NCBI RefSeq assembly: GCF_003347635.1
Contig: NZ_QDFY01000014.1
Location: 1 to 64,000 of the forward strand
Reading direction: 5' to 3'
Source of the DNA: Sphingosinicella terrae
Lineage (GTDB): Bacteria; Pseudomonadota; Alphaproteobacteria; Sphingomonadales; Sphingomonadaceae
Length of the DNA: 64,000 nucleotides
Part shown: in pieces, positions 27,990 to 35,745 of the stretch
Position numbering within the stretch: position 1 is the stretch's first letter
Layout of the letters: each line of letters starts with the position of its first letter
The notes under the pieces: generated by a model
What the model was told of the DNA's origin: nothing
The model's input: only the letters and a program-made list of their open reading frames with translations
Databases searched by the model: none
Translations under genes and position numbers: made by a program

Positions 27990-28988
27990 TCAGTCGTCCT
28001 CGTCCTCGTAGCCGACGAGGTTGAGTTCGCGCGCCTTGATCTGTCGGGTCATGCACCAATGCTTGAGCGCCTCCTCCCGGCCGTGGGTGATCCAGACCTC
28101 GCGCGGCGCCAGTTCGGCGATCGTCTCGGTCAGCTCGTCCCAGTCGGCATGATCGGAGACGATCAGCGGCAGCTCCACCATGCGCTGGCGGGCGCGCTGG
28201 CGCACCCGCATCCAGCCCGAGGCCATGGCGGTGATCGGATCGGGCAGCCGACGTGACCAGCGATCGTTGAGGCAGCCGGGCGGGGCGATGACGATCTGGC
28301 CCTTGAGCTCGCCCTTCGACGCACCGGTCGCGGGCTTCAGCTCGCCGAGGGGCACGCCGAAGCCGGCATAGAGATCGCACAGGCGCTGGAGCGCACCATG
28401 GATGTAGATCGGCTCGTGATAGCCACGGCAGCGAAGCTCGACGATCAGCCGCTGGGCCTTGCCGAGAGCGTAGGCGCCGACGAGGATACATCGATCGGGA
28501 TTGTCGTGGAGGCGGGCCAGCAGCCGATCGACTTCCTCGGCGGTGGCCGGATGCCGGAAGACCGGGAGTCCAAACGTCGCCTCGGTGATGAAGATGTCGC
28601 AGGGTACCGGCTCGAACGGCGCGCAGGTCGGATCCGGCCTGCGCTTATAGTCCCCGGACACCACCACCCGCTCGCCGCCATGTTCGAGAACGATCTGCGC
28701 GGACCCGAGCACATGTCCTGCCGGAACGAAGCTGACGTCGACCTCGCCGAGGCGGACGACCTCGCCATAAGCCGCGGCGCGGCCCGTCTGGGGCCCGTAG
28801 CGCGCCTCCATGATCGCCAGCGTTTCCGGCGTCGCCCAGACAGCGCCGTGCCCGCCGCGGGCGTGGTCGGCATGGCCGTGCGTAACGAGGGCGATGGACT
28901 TGGGCTGTGAAGGATCGATCCAGGCGTCCGCGGGACGCACATAGATGCCCTCGGAAAATGGCTCTATCCAGGAACCGAGGCGGGCCAT
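27990..28988 (-). CDS. Ligase-associated DNA damage response exonuclease (MBL/beta-CASP fold)
   Basis: 332 residues. Metallo-beta-lactamase motif THGHADH at residues 36-42, then later metal ligands in VSGDYK and SDHADWDEL. The WIEPFSEGIYVRPADAWIDP start and RIVELRCRG/IHGALQRLCDLYA-type beta-CASP region match the exonuclease that accompanies LigC-type ligases in proteobacteria. ATG at 28986-28988 is used; a frame extension to a TTG at 29024 is less likely. It is divergent from the small membrane gene and the helicase. Confidence 0.88.
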   Translation of the reverse strand: MARLGSWIEPFSEGIYVRPADAWIDPSQPKSIALVTHGHADHARGGHGAVWATPETLAIMEARYGPQTGRAAAYGEVVRLGEVDVSFVPAGHVLGSAQIVLEHGGERVVVSGDYKRRPDPTCAPFEPVPCDIFITEATFGLPVFRHPATAEEVDRLLARLHDNPDRCILVGAYALGKAQRLIVELRCRGYHEPIYIHGALQRLCDLYAGFGVPLGELKPATGASKGELKGQIVIAPPGCLNDRWSRRLPDPITAMASGWMRVRQRARQRMVELPLIVSDHADWDELTETIAELAPREVWITHGREEALKHWCMTRQIKARELNLVGYEDEDD

Positions 28989-29056
28989 GAGGAGATATAT
29001 GGGAAGGACGGAGCGGCTCGCCAAGCGGGGCCGACACCATGAAAGGAGTCGAAGCG

Positions 29057-29248
29057 ATGGACCTGGGCGGATTCAACTGGTCGCTACTGACCATCGTCGG
29101 CGCGATCGTGCTCGCGGTCGTGATCGCCTGGGCGGCGCTTCGCAACCGCAGCTCGCGCGCCAAGATCGAGCGAAGCGAGGAGGCGACGCGCCGCGTCTAC
29201 GAGGCGGAGGAGCGCGCCCACGGACACGAGTCCGACAAGGGTCCGTAA
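29057..29248 (+). CDS. Tiny single-pass membrane protein
   Basis: 63 residues: MDLGGFNWSLLTIVGAIVLAVVIAWAA has one membrane helix and is followed by a charged helix (RSSRAKIERSEEATRRVYEAEERAH). AAGGAG lies nine bases before the ATG. It sits between the exonuclease and the helicase and 24 bases upstream of the latter on the same strand. No family is recognised; its presence in a repair cluster is unexplained. Confidence 0.7.
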   Translation: MDLGGFNWSLLTIVGAIVLAVVIAWAALRNRSSRAKIERSEEATRRVYEAEERAHGHESDKGP

Positions 29249-29272
29249 AACCCGCTGGCGGCGATCGGACCA

Positions 29273-31690
29273 ATGGCTGACGCCGCCCTTCCGCCACCGA
29301 TCGCTGCGTGGTTCGAAGCGAAAGGATGGCAGGTCCGTCGCCACCAGCGCGAGATGCTCGAGGCGGCGCGGGCCGGCCGCTCCGCGTTGCTGGTCGCGCC
29401 GACCGGCGCCGGCAAGACGCTTGCCGGCTTCCTGCCGAGTCTTGCCGCTCTGGCCGAGCGGCCGGCGGAGGGCCTGCACACGCTCTATGTCTCGCCGCTG
29501 AAGGCGCTTGCCGTCGACGTCCAGCGCAACCTGCTGATCCCGGTCGAAGAGATGGGACTTCCGATCCGGATCGAGACCCGCACCGGCGACACGCCGGCCG
29601 ACCGCAAAGCTCGCCAGCGCACGCGGCCACCTCAGATGCTGCTCACGACGCCGGAGTCGCTGAGCCTGCTGCTCAGCCACGAGGACAGCTTCCGGCTGTT
29701 CGCCGATCTCGCGACCATCGTCGTGGACGAGGTTCATGCCTTTGCGACGTCCAAGCGCGGCGACCTTCTCGCGCTGGCGATGGCGCGACTGCAGCGGATC
29801 GCCCCCGGGTTGCGACGGGTCGGACTCTCGGCGACGATCGCCGATCCGGATGCCTACCGGCAATGGCTGGCGCCGAATGCCGATGTCGAAGCTGTGACTT
29901 ATGTCGAGGGCGATCCGGGCATCGAGCCCCAGATCCGGATCATGTTGCCCGAGGACGAGCGCGTGCCCTGGTCCGGCCACAGCGGACGCTGGGCTTCGCA
30001 CCAGGTTATGCGGGAGATCGAACGCCACCGCACCACCTTGGTCTTCTGCAACACGCGCGGCCTGGCCGAGCTCATCTTCCAGGACCTGTGGGCGGTGAAC
30101 GAGCAGACCCTGCCGATCGGCATCCACCATGGCAGCCTCGCCGTCGAGGCGCGCCGCAAGGTCGAGGCGGCGGTGGCCGACGGACGATTGCGGGCACTGG
30201 TCTGCACCGCGAGCCTCGATCTCGGCGTCGACTGGGGCGACATCGACCTCGTCATCCAGATGGGGGCGCCCAAGGGCTCGTCGCGCCTGCTGCAGCGGAT
30301 CGGCCGCGCCAACCACCGCCTCGACGAGCCCAGCCAGGGGCTGCTCGTCCCCGGCAACCGGTTCGAGTATCTCGAGGCGCGCGCCGCGCTCGACGCGGTC
30401 GACGAACGCGAGCTCGACCAGGACCTGTTCCGCGACGGCGCCCTCGATGTGCTCGCCCAGCATGTGATGGCGGCCGCCTGCGCGGCACCCTTCGCCGAAG
30501 CGGAGATGCTGGCAGAGGTCCGGAGCTGCGCGCCCTATGCCGGGCTGGAGGCGGAGACGCTCGACCGGATCCTCGGCTTCATCGAGAGCGGCGGCTATTC
30601 GCTGCGTGCCTATGACCGGTTCAAGCGCATCACCCGCGGCAGCGACGGCCGCTGGCGGGTCTCGCATCCACGCTTCGTGCAGCAGCACCGGATGAATGCA
30701 GGCATCATCGTCGACGCGCCGGTGCTCGACGTTCGTTTCCGCAACGGGCGTCGGCTGGGCACTGTGGAGGAGGCCTTCGCGGCACCGCTGTCCGTTGGCG
30801 ACACCTTCTTCTTCGCCGGACTGACGCTCGAGGTCGAGCGCATGACGGCGGCCGAGATCATCGTGCATGCGTCGTCGAAGGCGGCGCGGATCCCCGCCTA
30901 TATGGGCACCCGGCTGGCCATGACGACGCATCTGGCCGACCGCGTGCGCGGGTTCCTGGCCGACCCAGAGAGCTGGCGACGCTTTCCGGACGATGTCCGC
31001 GAATGGCTCGAGGTCCAGGCCTACCGATCGGTCCTGCCTCGGCCCGAGCAACTGCTGGTCGAGACGTTCCCGCACGAGCAGCGCCATTATATCGTCGCGT
31101 ACAGCTTCGAGGGCTGGAACGCGCACCAGTCGCTGGGCATGCTGATCATGCGACGGATGGAGGCTTCCCGACTCAAGCCTCTAGGCTTCGTCGCCAACGA
31201 TTACGCGCTGGCCTGCTACGGCCTCGAACCGATCCGTGATCCGGCCGCCTTGTTCAGCCCGGACCTGCTCGAGGACGAATTCGTCGAGTGGGTGCAGGGA
31301 TCGAACCTGCTCAAGCGCGCCTTCCGGGAGGTAGCGGTGATTGGCGGCCTGGTGGAGCGGCAGCATCCCGGTCGACGCAAGACCGGCCGCCAGGTGACCT
31401 TTTCGACCGACCTCATCTACGACGTGCTTCGCCGGTACGAGCCCGACCATCTGCTTCTCCGCGCTGCCTGGGAAGACGCCAAGACCCGCCTCACCGACGT
31501 CCGCCGGCTCGGCGCCTTGCTCGACCGCGCGGCGCGAACGATGCTCCACGTCGACCTCGACCGGATCACGCCGCTGGCGGTCCCCGTCCTCATCATGATC
31601 GGTCGGGAGATGGCGCCGGCGGGGACGGCCGAGGACGAATTGCTGGTCGAGGCGGAGGCGCTCGCGGCCGAGGCGATGCGCAGGGAGTGA
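29273..31690 (+). CDS. Ligase-associated DNA damage response DEXH-box helicase (Lhr-type)
   Basis: 805 residues. Superfamily 2 helicase with Walker A APTGAGKT (residues 42-49), motif II DEVH, motif III SAT and motif VI QRIGRANHR. The C-terminal half holds the Lhr-core winged-helix/OB region and ends with the RVLVE-like Lhr tail. Proteins of this size and start (WFEAKGWQVRRHQREML) belong to the ligase-associated helicase group (Lhr-core2-type, about 800 residues). It is expected to unwind damaged DNA for the exonuclease and LigC ligase. The usual downstream neighbour PdeM is absent; a VOC gene follows. Confidence 0.9.
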   Translation: MADAALPPPIAAWFEAKGWQVRRHQREMLEAARAGRSALLVAPTGAGKTLAGFLPSLAALAERPAEGLHTLYVSPLKALAVDVQRNLLIPVEEMGLPIRIETRTGDTPADRKARQRTRPPQMLLTTPESLSLLLSHEDSFRLFADLATIVVDEVHAFATSKRGDLLALAMARLQRIAPGLRRVGLSATIADPDAYRQWLAPNADVEAVTYVEGDPGIEPQIRIMLPEDERVPWSGHSGRWASHQVMREIERHRTTLVFCNTRGLAELIFQDLWAVNEQTLPIGIHHGSLAVEARRKVEAAVADGRLRALVCTASLDLGVDWGDIDLVIQMGAPKGSSRLLQRIGRANHRLDEPSQGLLVPGNRFEYLEARAALDAVDERELDQDLFRDGALDVLAQHVMAAACAAPFAEAEMLAEVRSCAPYAGLEAETLDRILGFIESGGYSLRAYDRFKRITRGSDGRWRVSHPRFVQQHRMNAGIIVDAPVLDVRFRNGRRLGTVEEAFAAPLSVGDTFFFAGLTLEVERMTAAEIIVHASSKAARIPAYMGTRLAMTTHLADRVRGFLADPESWRRFPDDVREWLEVQAYRSVLPRPEQLLVETFPHEQRHYIVAYSFEGWNAHQSLGMLIMRRMEASRLKPLGFVANDYALACYGLEPIRDPAALFSPDLLEDEFVEWVQGSNLLKRAFREVAVIGGLVERQHPGRRKTGRQVTFSTDLIYDVLRRYEPDHLLLRAAWEDAKTRLTDVRRLGALLDRAARTMLHVDLDRITPLAVPVLIMIGREMAPAGTAEDELLVEAEALAAEAMRRE

Positions 31691-31705
31691 ATGGGCAGAC
31701 GACGC

Positions 31706-31736
31706 TTGACCTCAACCAAGGTTCAGGTCGTAGGAC
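31706..31736 (+). promoter_or_regulatory. MerR/SoxR-type promoter with 19-bp spacer upstream of VOC gene
   Basis: -35 TTGACC (31706-31711), 19-base spacer and -10 TAGGAC (31731-31736). The spacer contains an interrupted inverted repeat, ACCTCAACC..GGTTCAGGT (31709-31728), with 8 of 10 half-site positions symmetric. A 19-bp spacer with a dyad between -35 and -10 is the hallmark of MerR-family activation. AGGAGG follows before the VOC ATG at 31777. No MerR gene lies in the window. Confidence 0.7.
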
Positions 31737-31776
31737 CGATTCGGAAGGGGCAGGATCGCCCCTGCAGGAGGAAGAG

Positions 31777-32181
31777 ATGACTGCCCGAATCGAGCATGTG
31801 AACGTGACCGTCCGCGACCCCGAACGCGCCGCGCGGCTGATGGAGCAGGTGTTCGGCTGGCGGATACGCTGGCATGGACCGGCACGCGACGGCGGGCGTA
31901 CCATCCATGTCGGAGCGGAACGCGATTACGTCGCCTTGTATACGGGGGCGGGAGCCGATTATGCAGACGCCGACTTCGCGAAGGGCCGCCCGCTCAACCA
32001 TATTGGCGTCGAGGTCGAATCGATCGACGTCACAGAGGAGCGGGTGATCGCGGCCGGGCTGCGGCCGTTCAGCCATGGCGACTACGAACCCGGGCGCCGC
32101 TTCTACTTCCTCGATCCGGACGGGATCGAATATGAGGTGGTGAGCTATGCCGCCCCTGGCGGTCCGAGCTCGTCCAGATAG
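31777..32181 (+). CDS. VOC (glyoxalase/bleomycin resistance) family protein
   Basis: 134 residues with one VOC domain: IEHVNVTVRDPERAARLMEQVFGW at the N-terminus, HIGVEVESID in the middle and FYFLDPDGIEYEVVSY at the C-terminus. VOC proteins bind a divalent metal and act on glyoxals, thiol adducts, antibiotics or catechols; the substrate is unknown. It has a MerR-type promoter and an AGGAGG ribosome-binding site. Its last 37 bases overlap the convergent ECF sigma gene. Confidence 0.85.
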   Translation: MTARIEHVNVTVRDPERAARLMEQVFGWRIRWHGPARDGGRTIHVGAERDYVALYTGAGADYADADFAKGRPLNHIGVEVESIDVTEERVIAAGLRPFSHGDYEPGRRFYFLDPDGIEYEVVSYAAPGGPSSSR

Positions 32182-33395
32182 AGGCGGATCTGCGCGGCTT
32201 CGGCGGCGGTGCCCGCGAGACCGATCGCGCGGTTGAAGGCTTCGAGCGCCTCCGCTCTGTCGCCGAGCCGCTGGAGCAGATGCCCTTTGAGCCCGTGAAA
32301 ATAGAAATAGGAGGAAAGCGCCGGCTCGAGCGGGCGAATCAGCGCGAGCGCCGCCTCCGGCCCCTCCGCCCTGGACAAGGCGGCAGCACGATTGAGTGTC
32401 ACCACGGGTGAGGGGGCATGGAGCTCGAGGGCCTCGTAAAGTCGAGCGATCTGCGGCCAATCGGTGTCGTCGAAGCGTGGCGCCCGGTCGTGCAAGGCAG
32501 CGATCGCGGCCTCGATCTGATAGCGTCCGGGGCGATGCCGGCGGAACGCCCTTGCGACGAACACCAGCCCCTCCTTGATGGTGGCGCGGTCCCACAAGCG
32601 CCGGTCCTGACGTTCCAGCAACACGATCTCGCCAGAAGCGTCGAAGCGGGCGGCTCTGCGGGCATGCTGGAGCAGCAGCAAGGCGGTCAGCCCCATCAGC
32701 TCAGGCTCGTCGGGAAACATGCTCATGAGCAGTCGCGAAAGGCGGATCGCCTCCTCGCACAGCGGCACCTTCGCGTCGGCATGCTCCGTCGCGGTATAGC
32801 CTTCGTTGAACAGGAGATAGATCATGGCCGCGACCGTCGACAGGCGTTCGGTCCGGGCGACCGGCGACGGCGTCTCGAAGGCGGCGCCGGCGCGGGCGAC
32901 AACCCTCTTCGCCCGGGTGATCCTCTGCTCCATGGCAGCATCGCTGACCAGGAAGGCACGCGCGATCTGCGCCACGGAGAGGCCCGAGACGATTCGCAAG
33001 GCGAGCGCGATCTGCTGGGTCGGCGGCAGATCCCGGTGACAGCAGATGAACAGGAGCCGCAGCAGATCGTCGGGAAATTCGGAACGGTCGAGCGAGTCGG
33101 CCAGCGACTCCTCGACATCCTCAACCGGGTCGGGGGCGATCTCATCGGGCAGTCCGACTTCCCGCGCTTGTCTTCGCGTCCCGTCGATCCCGGCATTGCG
33201 GCCAACGAGAATGAGCCAGGCTACCGGATCGCGGGGCGGTCCCTTTTCCGGCCAGGCCCTCAGCGCCCTGAGGCAGGCGCTCTGATACGCTTCCTCGGCC
33301 AGATCGAGATCGCGAAAGTATCGCAAGAGCGCACTCATCGCCTGGGGACGGGCCGCCGTCAGGGCCGCTTCCAGCCATTGCCGATCGATGCTCAT
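32145..33395 (-). CDS. ECF42-type RNA polymerase sigma factor
   Basis: 416 residues. The N-terminal ~170 residues are an ECF sigma factor (region 2 LLRYFRDLDLAEEAYQSACLRALRAWP; region 4 LPPTQQIALALRIVSGLSVAQIARAFLVSDAAMEQRI). The long helical C-terminal extension with TPR-like character (HALKGHLLQRLGDRAEALEAF region) is characteristic of the ECF42 group. These factors act without an anti-sigma; the C-terminal domain controls activity. Group members occur with DGPF/YCII genes, as here. ATG at 33393-33395. Confidence 0.92.
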   Translation of the reverse strand: MSIDRQWLEAALTAARPQAMSALLRYFRDLDLAEEAYQSACLRALRAWPEKGPPRDPVAWLILVGRNAGIDGTRRQAREVGLPDEIAPDPVEDVEESLADSLDRSEFPDDLLRLLFICCHRDLPPTQQIALALRIVSGLSVAQIARAFLVSDAAMEQRITRAKRVVARAGAAFETPSPVARTERLSTVAAMIYLLFNEGYTATEHADAKVPLCEEAIRLSRLLMSMFPDEPELMGLTALLLLQHARRAARFDASGEIVLLERQDRRLWDRATIKEGLVFVARAFRRHRPGRYQIEAAIAALHDRAPRFDDTDWPQIARLYEALELHAPSPVVTLNRAAALSRAEGPEAALALIRPLEPALSSYFYFHGLKGHLLQRLGDRAEALEAFNRAIGLAGTAAEAAQIRLYLDELGPPGAA

Positions 33396-33459
33396 GATTC
33401 GGCTCCTGCCCGTGCACGAAGACGATGTCCCCGCGCACGGGCTCAGGGGGGCGAACGGC

Positions 33460-33888
33460 TCAGGTGCCCTTCTGCTCGATCTGCTGGCGAAGCCTCTCCT
33501 CCTGCGCCTGCAGCTCCGGCGTGAACGCTTCGCCGAAATCCTCGGCGGCGAAGATCGGCCGGATCTCGAGATCGGAATCGCCCGGCATCGGGTTGGGACA
33601 GCGCTTCGCCCACTCGATCGCCTCGTCCATCGAGGCCACTTCCCAGATCCAGTAACCGGCAACGAGCTCCTTGGTCTCGGCGAAAGGCCCGTCGATCACT
33701 GTCCGGTCGCTACCGGAAAAATGGATGCGGACTCCTTTCGACGATGGGTGGAGGCCGTCGCCACCGACCATGATGCCGGCCTTCACCAGCTCCTCATTGT
33801 AGTTCATCATCGCGGCGATCAGCTCTTCCGACGGCATTTCGCCGGCTTCGCTCTGATCCGTCGCCTTCACGAAAACCATGACACGCAT
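33460..33888 (-). CDS. YCII/DGPF-domain protein
   Basis: 142 residues beginning MRVMVFVKATDQSEAGEMPS. The YCII domain includes the VIDGPFAETKELVAGYWIW segment with the DGPF motif that gives the group its name. YCII proteins are small ferredoxin-like-fold enzymes or binding proteins; for DGPF members the activity is unknown. It lies upstream of the ECF42 gene in one operon (64-base gap) and is preceded by an ECF-like promoter. Confidence 0.9.
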   Translation of the reverse strand: MRVMVFVKATDQSEAGEMPSEELIAAMMNYNEELVKAGIMVGGDGLHPSSKGVRIHFSGSDRTVIDGPFAETKELVAGYWIWEVASMDEAIEWAKRCPNPMPGDSDLEIRPIFAAEDFGEAFTPELQAQEERLRQQIEQKGT

Positions 33889-33919
33889 TCTGCTTCTCCT
33901 CCTTCGTGGACGCCACAAG

Positions 33920-33946
33920 GACGGCCCACCGACCTCGAAACCGACA
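33920..33946 (-). promoter_or_regulatory. Candidate ECF42-dependent promoter of the YCII-ECF operon
   Basis: On the minus strand: TGTCGG (33941-33946), 17 bases, then CGTC (33920-33923), about 30 bases before the YCII ATG. This fits the TGTCGA / CGWC type of promoter reported for ECF42 factors, with one mismatch in the -35 element. It implies positive autoregulation. Confidence 0.6.
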
Positions 33947-33955
33947 CCGCGCGCG

Positions 33956-33989
33956 AAAAAAAGTCATGCGCCCCGCGCCGTCGGCGCGG
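33956..33989 (-). terminator. Possible terminator of the histidine kinase gene
   Basis: An 8-bp perfect inverted repeat CCGCGCCG / CGGCGCGG (33973-33989) lies 11 bases downstream of the kinase stop, followed after a 10-base gap by a U7 run on the minus strand (A7 at 33956-33962). The gap makes this a weak candidate for a standard intrinsic terminator. Confidence 0.35.
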
Positions 33990-34000
33990 CGGCTGCCGCT

Positions 34001-35428
34001 TCATCCGGCCTGGGTGCGAGCGGCCCCACCCTTGCCGCGCGCCGGCGCGGGCTCGGCAGGCGCCACCGGAAGCTTTAGGCGGGCGAGAAGGCCACCCAGA
34101 TCCTCGCTTTCCTCCAGCGCGACGTCGCCCCCATAGATCTGGGCAACGTCGCGGACGATGGCGAGGCCGAGGCCCGTGCCGGGCTTGCCGGTATCGAGGC
34201 GGGCGCCGCGATCGAAGATGGAGGCACGCTCGATCTCGGGGATGCCCGTGCCGTCATCCTCGACCTCGACCTCGATGAATTCGGCGGTCGCCTTGACCGT
34301 CACGAACACACGGCCATTGCCGTATTTGGCGGCATTCTCGACCAGGTTGCCGAGCATCTCGTCGAGGTCCTGGCGCTCGACGCGCACCGCAGCCTTCTTG
34401 TCGCCTGCCAGGTCGACTGTGACATTTTCATACAGCCGCGAGACCGCGCGCTCGACCGCCTGCAGGGCGGGCCAGATCTCGGCGCGAGCCTGGGCACTGG
34501 AGCGGCGGCCGATCGCCCGAGCCCTGGCGAGGTGATGATCGACCTGGCGGCGCATCGTCGTCGCTTCCCGGCAGACCGTGTCGGCGAGGTCGGGGCTCTG
34601 CGCCGTCGCCGCATTGGTGATGACGGTGAGCGGGGTCTTGAGCGCGTGGGCGAGGTTTCCGGCGTGCCGGCGCGCCTCCTCGGCCTGCTTCTCATTATGC
34701 TCGAGAAGGGCGTTCAGCTCGTCGACCAGCGGCTCGATCTCGCGCGGCAGCTTCTCGTCGATTCGCGCCTTATGTCCTGAACGGATCGCGGCCAGCCCGC
34801 GCCGCACCCGGCGGAGCGGCCACAATCCGTAGATCGCCTGGAGGGCGGCGAGGGCGATGAGTCCGAGCCCGAGAATGCCGAACGACCGGACGAGGGTGCG
34901 GCGCAACACGCCGATCTGGGCATCGAGCTCGTCGCGATTCTGCGCGACCTGGAAGCGCCAGCGCACCGCCGATCCCGGAAGGCGGACGTCGCGCTCCGCG
35001 ATGCGCAGCCGCTCCATCGGAAACTCGCTGCTGTCGAAATAGTGGACGTCGGTGTCGGCATGGCTGGGCCCGACCGAGAGGCGCCGATCCCAGAGCGAGC
35101 GCGACGGGAAGGGATCGAAGCCGTCCCCGGATATCTGGTAGTAGACGCCGGAATAAGGCTCGAGAAAGCGCTGGTCCGCGGGCGGGCGGTTGAACAGGAC
35201 CTCGCCTTCGGGACCGATCTCGGACGAGGCGATCATCGCCGTCAGCACATAATCGAGCTGGGCGTCGAAATTCCGGGTGATGGCGGACGTCAGCACCCGA
35301 TCCAGCGCGAATCCGCCGACGCCGAGCAGAAGGGCGATCCAGATCGTCGCGGCGGCGATCATCCGCCTGGTCAGCGAGCCGGTCCGCCTGCGGGCGGGCC
35401 GACGCAGGGAAAGGCGGGGGAGCTTCAT
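34001..35428 (-). CDS. Membrane sensor histidine kinase (PhoQ/FeuQ type)
   Basis: 475 residues. Two membrane segments (about residues 25-45 and 185-205) flank a periplasmic sensor of about 140 residues. Next come a HAMP-like segment (LWPLRRVRRGLAAIRSG), the phosphorylatable His in NLAHALKTPLTV, and HATPase motifs (ENAAKYGN, DDGTGIPE, GTGLGLAIVRD). The kinase probably phosphorylates the OmpR-type regulator encoded upstream. A 317-base gap separates the two. There is no clear Shine-Dalgarno before the ATG at 35426-35428; an upstream frame ends in an ATGA overlap with it. Confidence 0.9.
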   Translation of the reverse strand: MKLPRLSLRRPARRRTGSLTRRMIAAATIWIALLLGVGGFALDRVLTSAITRNFDAQLDYVLTAMIASSEIGPEGEVLFNRPPADQRFLEPYSGVYYQISGDGFDPFPSRSLWDRRLSVGPSHADTDVHYFDSSEFPMERLRIAERDVRLPGSAVRWRFQVAQNRDELDAQIGVLRRTLVRSFGILGLGLIALAALQAIYGLWPLRRVRRGLAAIRSGHKARIDEKLPREIEPLVDELNALLEHNEKQAEEARRHAGNLAHALKTPLTVITNAATAQSPDLADTVCREATTMRRQVDHHLARARAIGRRSSAQARAEIWPALQAVERAVSRLYENVTVDLAGDKKAAVRVERQDLDEMLGNLVENAAKYGNGRVFVTVKATAEFIEVEVEDDGTGIPEIERASIFDRGARLDTGKPGTGLGLAIVRDVAQIYGGDVALEESEDLGGLLARLKLPVAPAEPAPARGKGGAARTQAG

Positions 35429-35476
35429 CGCGCGCAGCGGAGCCGAGACGGGCTTAGCCGGCCCTGAACCGCCGGG

Positions 35477-35674
35477 CTAGGGTTCAAACCCAATTGGGAG
35501 GCGGATCGGGATCGGCCGGAGGAGGCGGCTGGAAAGGAGAGCGGCGCAGGCCGGGCTGGGAGCCCGGCCGAACCGATCGACGAAGCCAGCCGGCTCCTCC
35601 GGCCGACCGCGAAGCGGCGGGCTCGCTCTTGTCGCCCGGACGGCGTCGCTGCGTCGGTCACGATGCACAAGCAT
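35477..35674 (-). CDS. Possible small ORF (65 codons) inside the RR-HK gap
   Basis: ATG at 35672-35674 is preceded by a long AAGGAGGAAGGAGGGAG purine run (very strong Shine-Dalgarno), and the ATG itself is inside a 6-bp hairpin. The predicted 65-residue product is Arg/Pro-rich (MLVHRDRRSDAVRATRAS) and resembles no known protein. The strong ribosome-binding site is the main support; the coding content is not convincing. Confidence 0.25.
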   Translation of the reverse strand: MLVHRDRRSDAVRATRASPPLRGRPEEPAGFVDRFGRAPSPACAALLSSRLLRPIPIRLPIGFEP

Positions 35675-35720
35675 CGCTCCCTCCTTCCTCCTTGCCGGAC
35701 AACAAGATCGAACCCGTCAC
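35658..35720 (-). CDS. Possible 20-residue leader peptide in the RR-HK gap
   Basis: GTG at 35718-35720 with GGAGG five bases upstream; peptide VTGSILLSGKEEGGSDACAS. The Shine-Dalgarno lies 16 bases after the response regulator stop. It ends 14 bases past the ATG of the next small ORF, so ribosomes reading it would cover that start and melt the hairpin at 35661-35676. Too short to judge by coding statistics. Confidence 0.3.
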   Translation of the reverse strand: MTGSILLSGKEEGGSDACAS

Positions 35721-35745
35721 GACCGCCTCCTAATTGAGTTTGGAC

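Larger units (their letters stand above)
35429..35745 (-). other. Structured 317-base gap between response regulator and kinase genes
   Basis: Unlike other gaps in the window this one is full of dyads. A 21-base imperfect inverted repeat (35512-35532 with 35586-35606, one mismatch) encloses a perfect 9-bp stem with a 3-base loop (35549-35557 with 35561-35569). A 6-bp stem CGATGC-N4-GCATCG lies at 35661-35676. There are two purine-rich ribosome-binding sites (35726-35730; 35677-35693) each followed by a short ORF. No known protein domain is encoded. A regulatory leader or repetitive intergenic element is possible; which one is unresolved. Confidence 0.5.

Noticed and set aside
35494-35733. A 79-codon plus-strand frame between the response regulator and kinase
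   Set aside because: No ribosome-binding site, low-complexity Gly/Arg product, and no reason to expect plus-strand transcription there.
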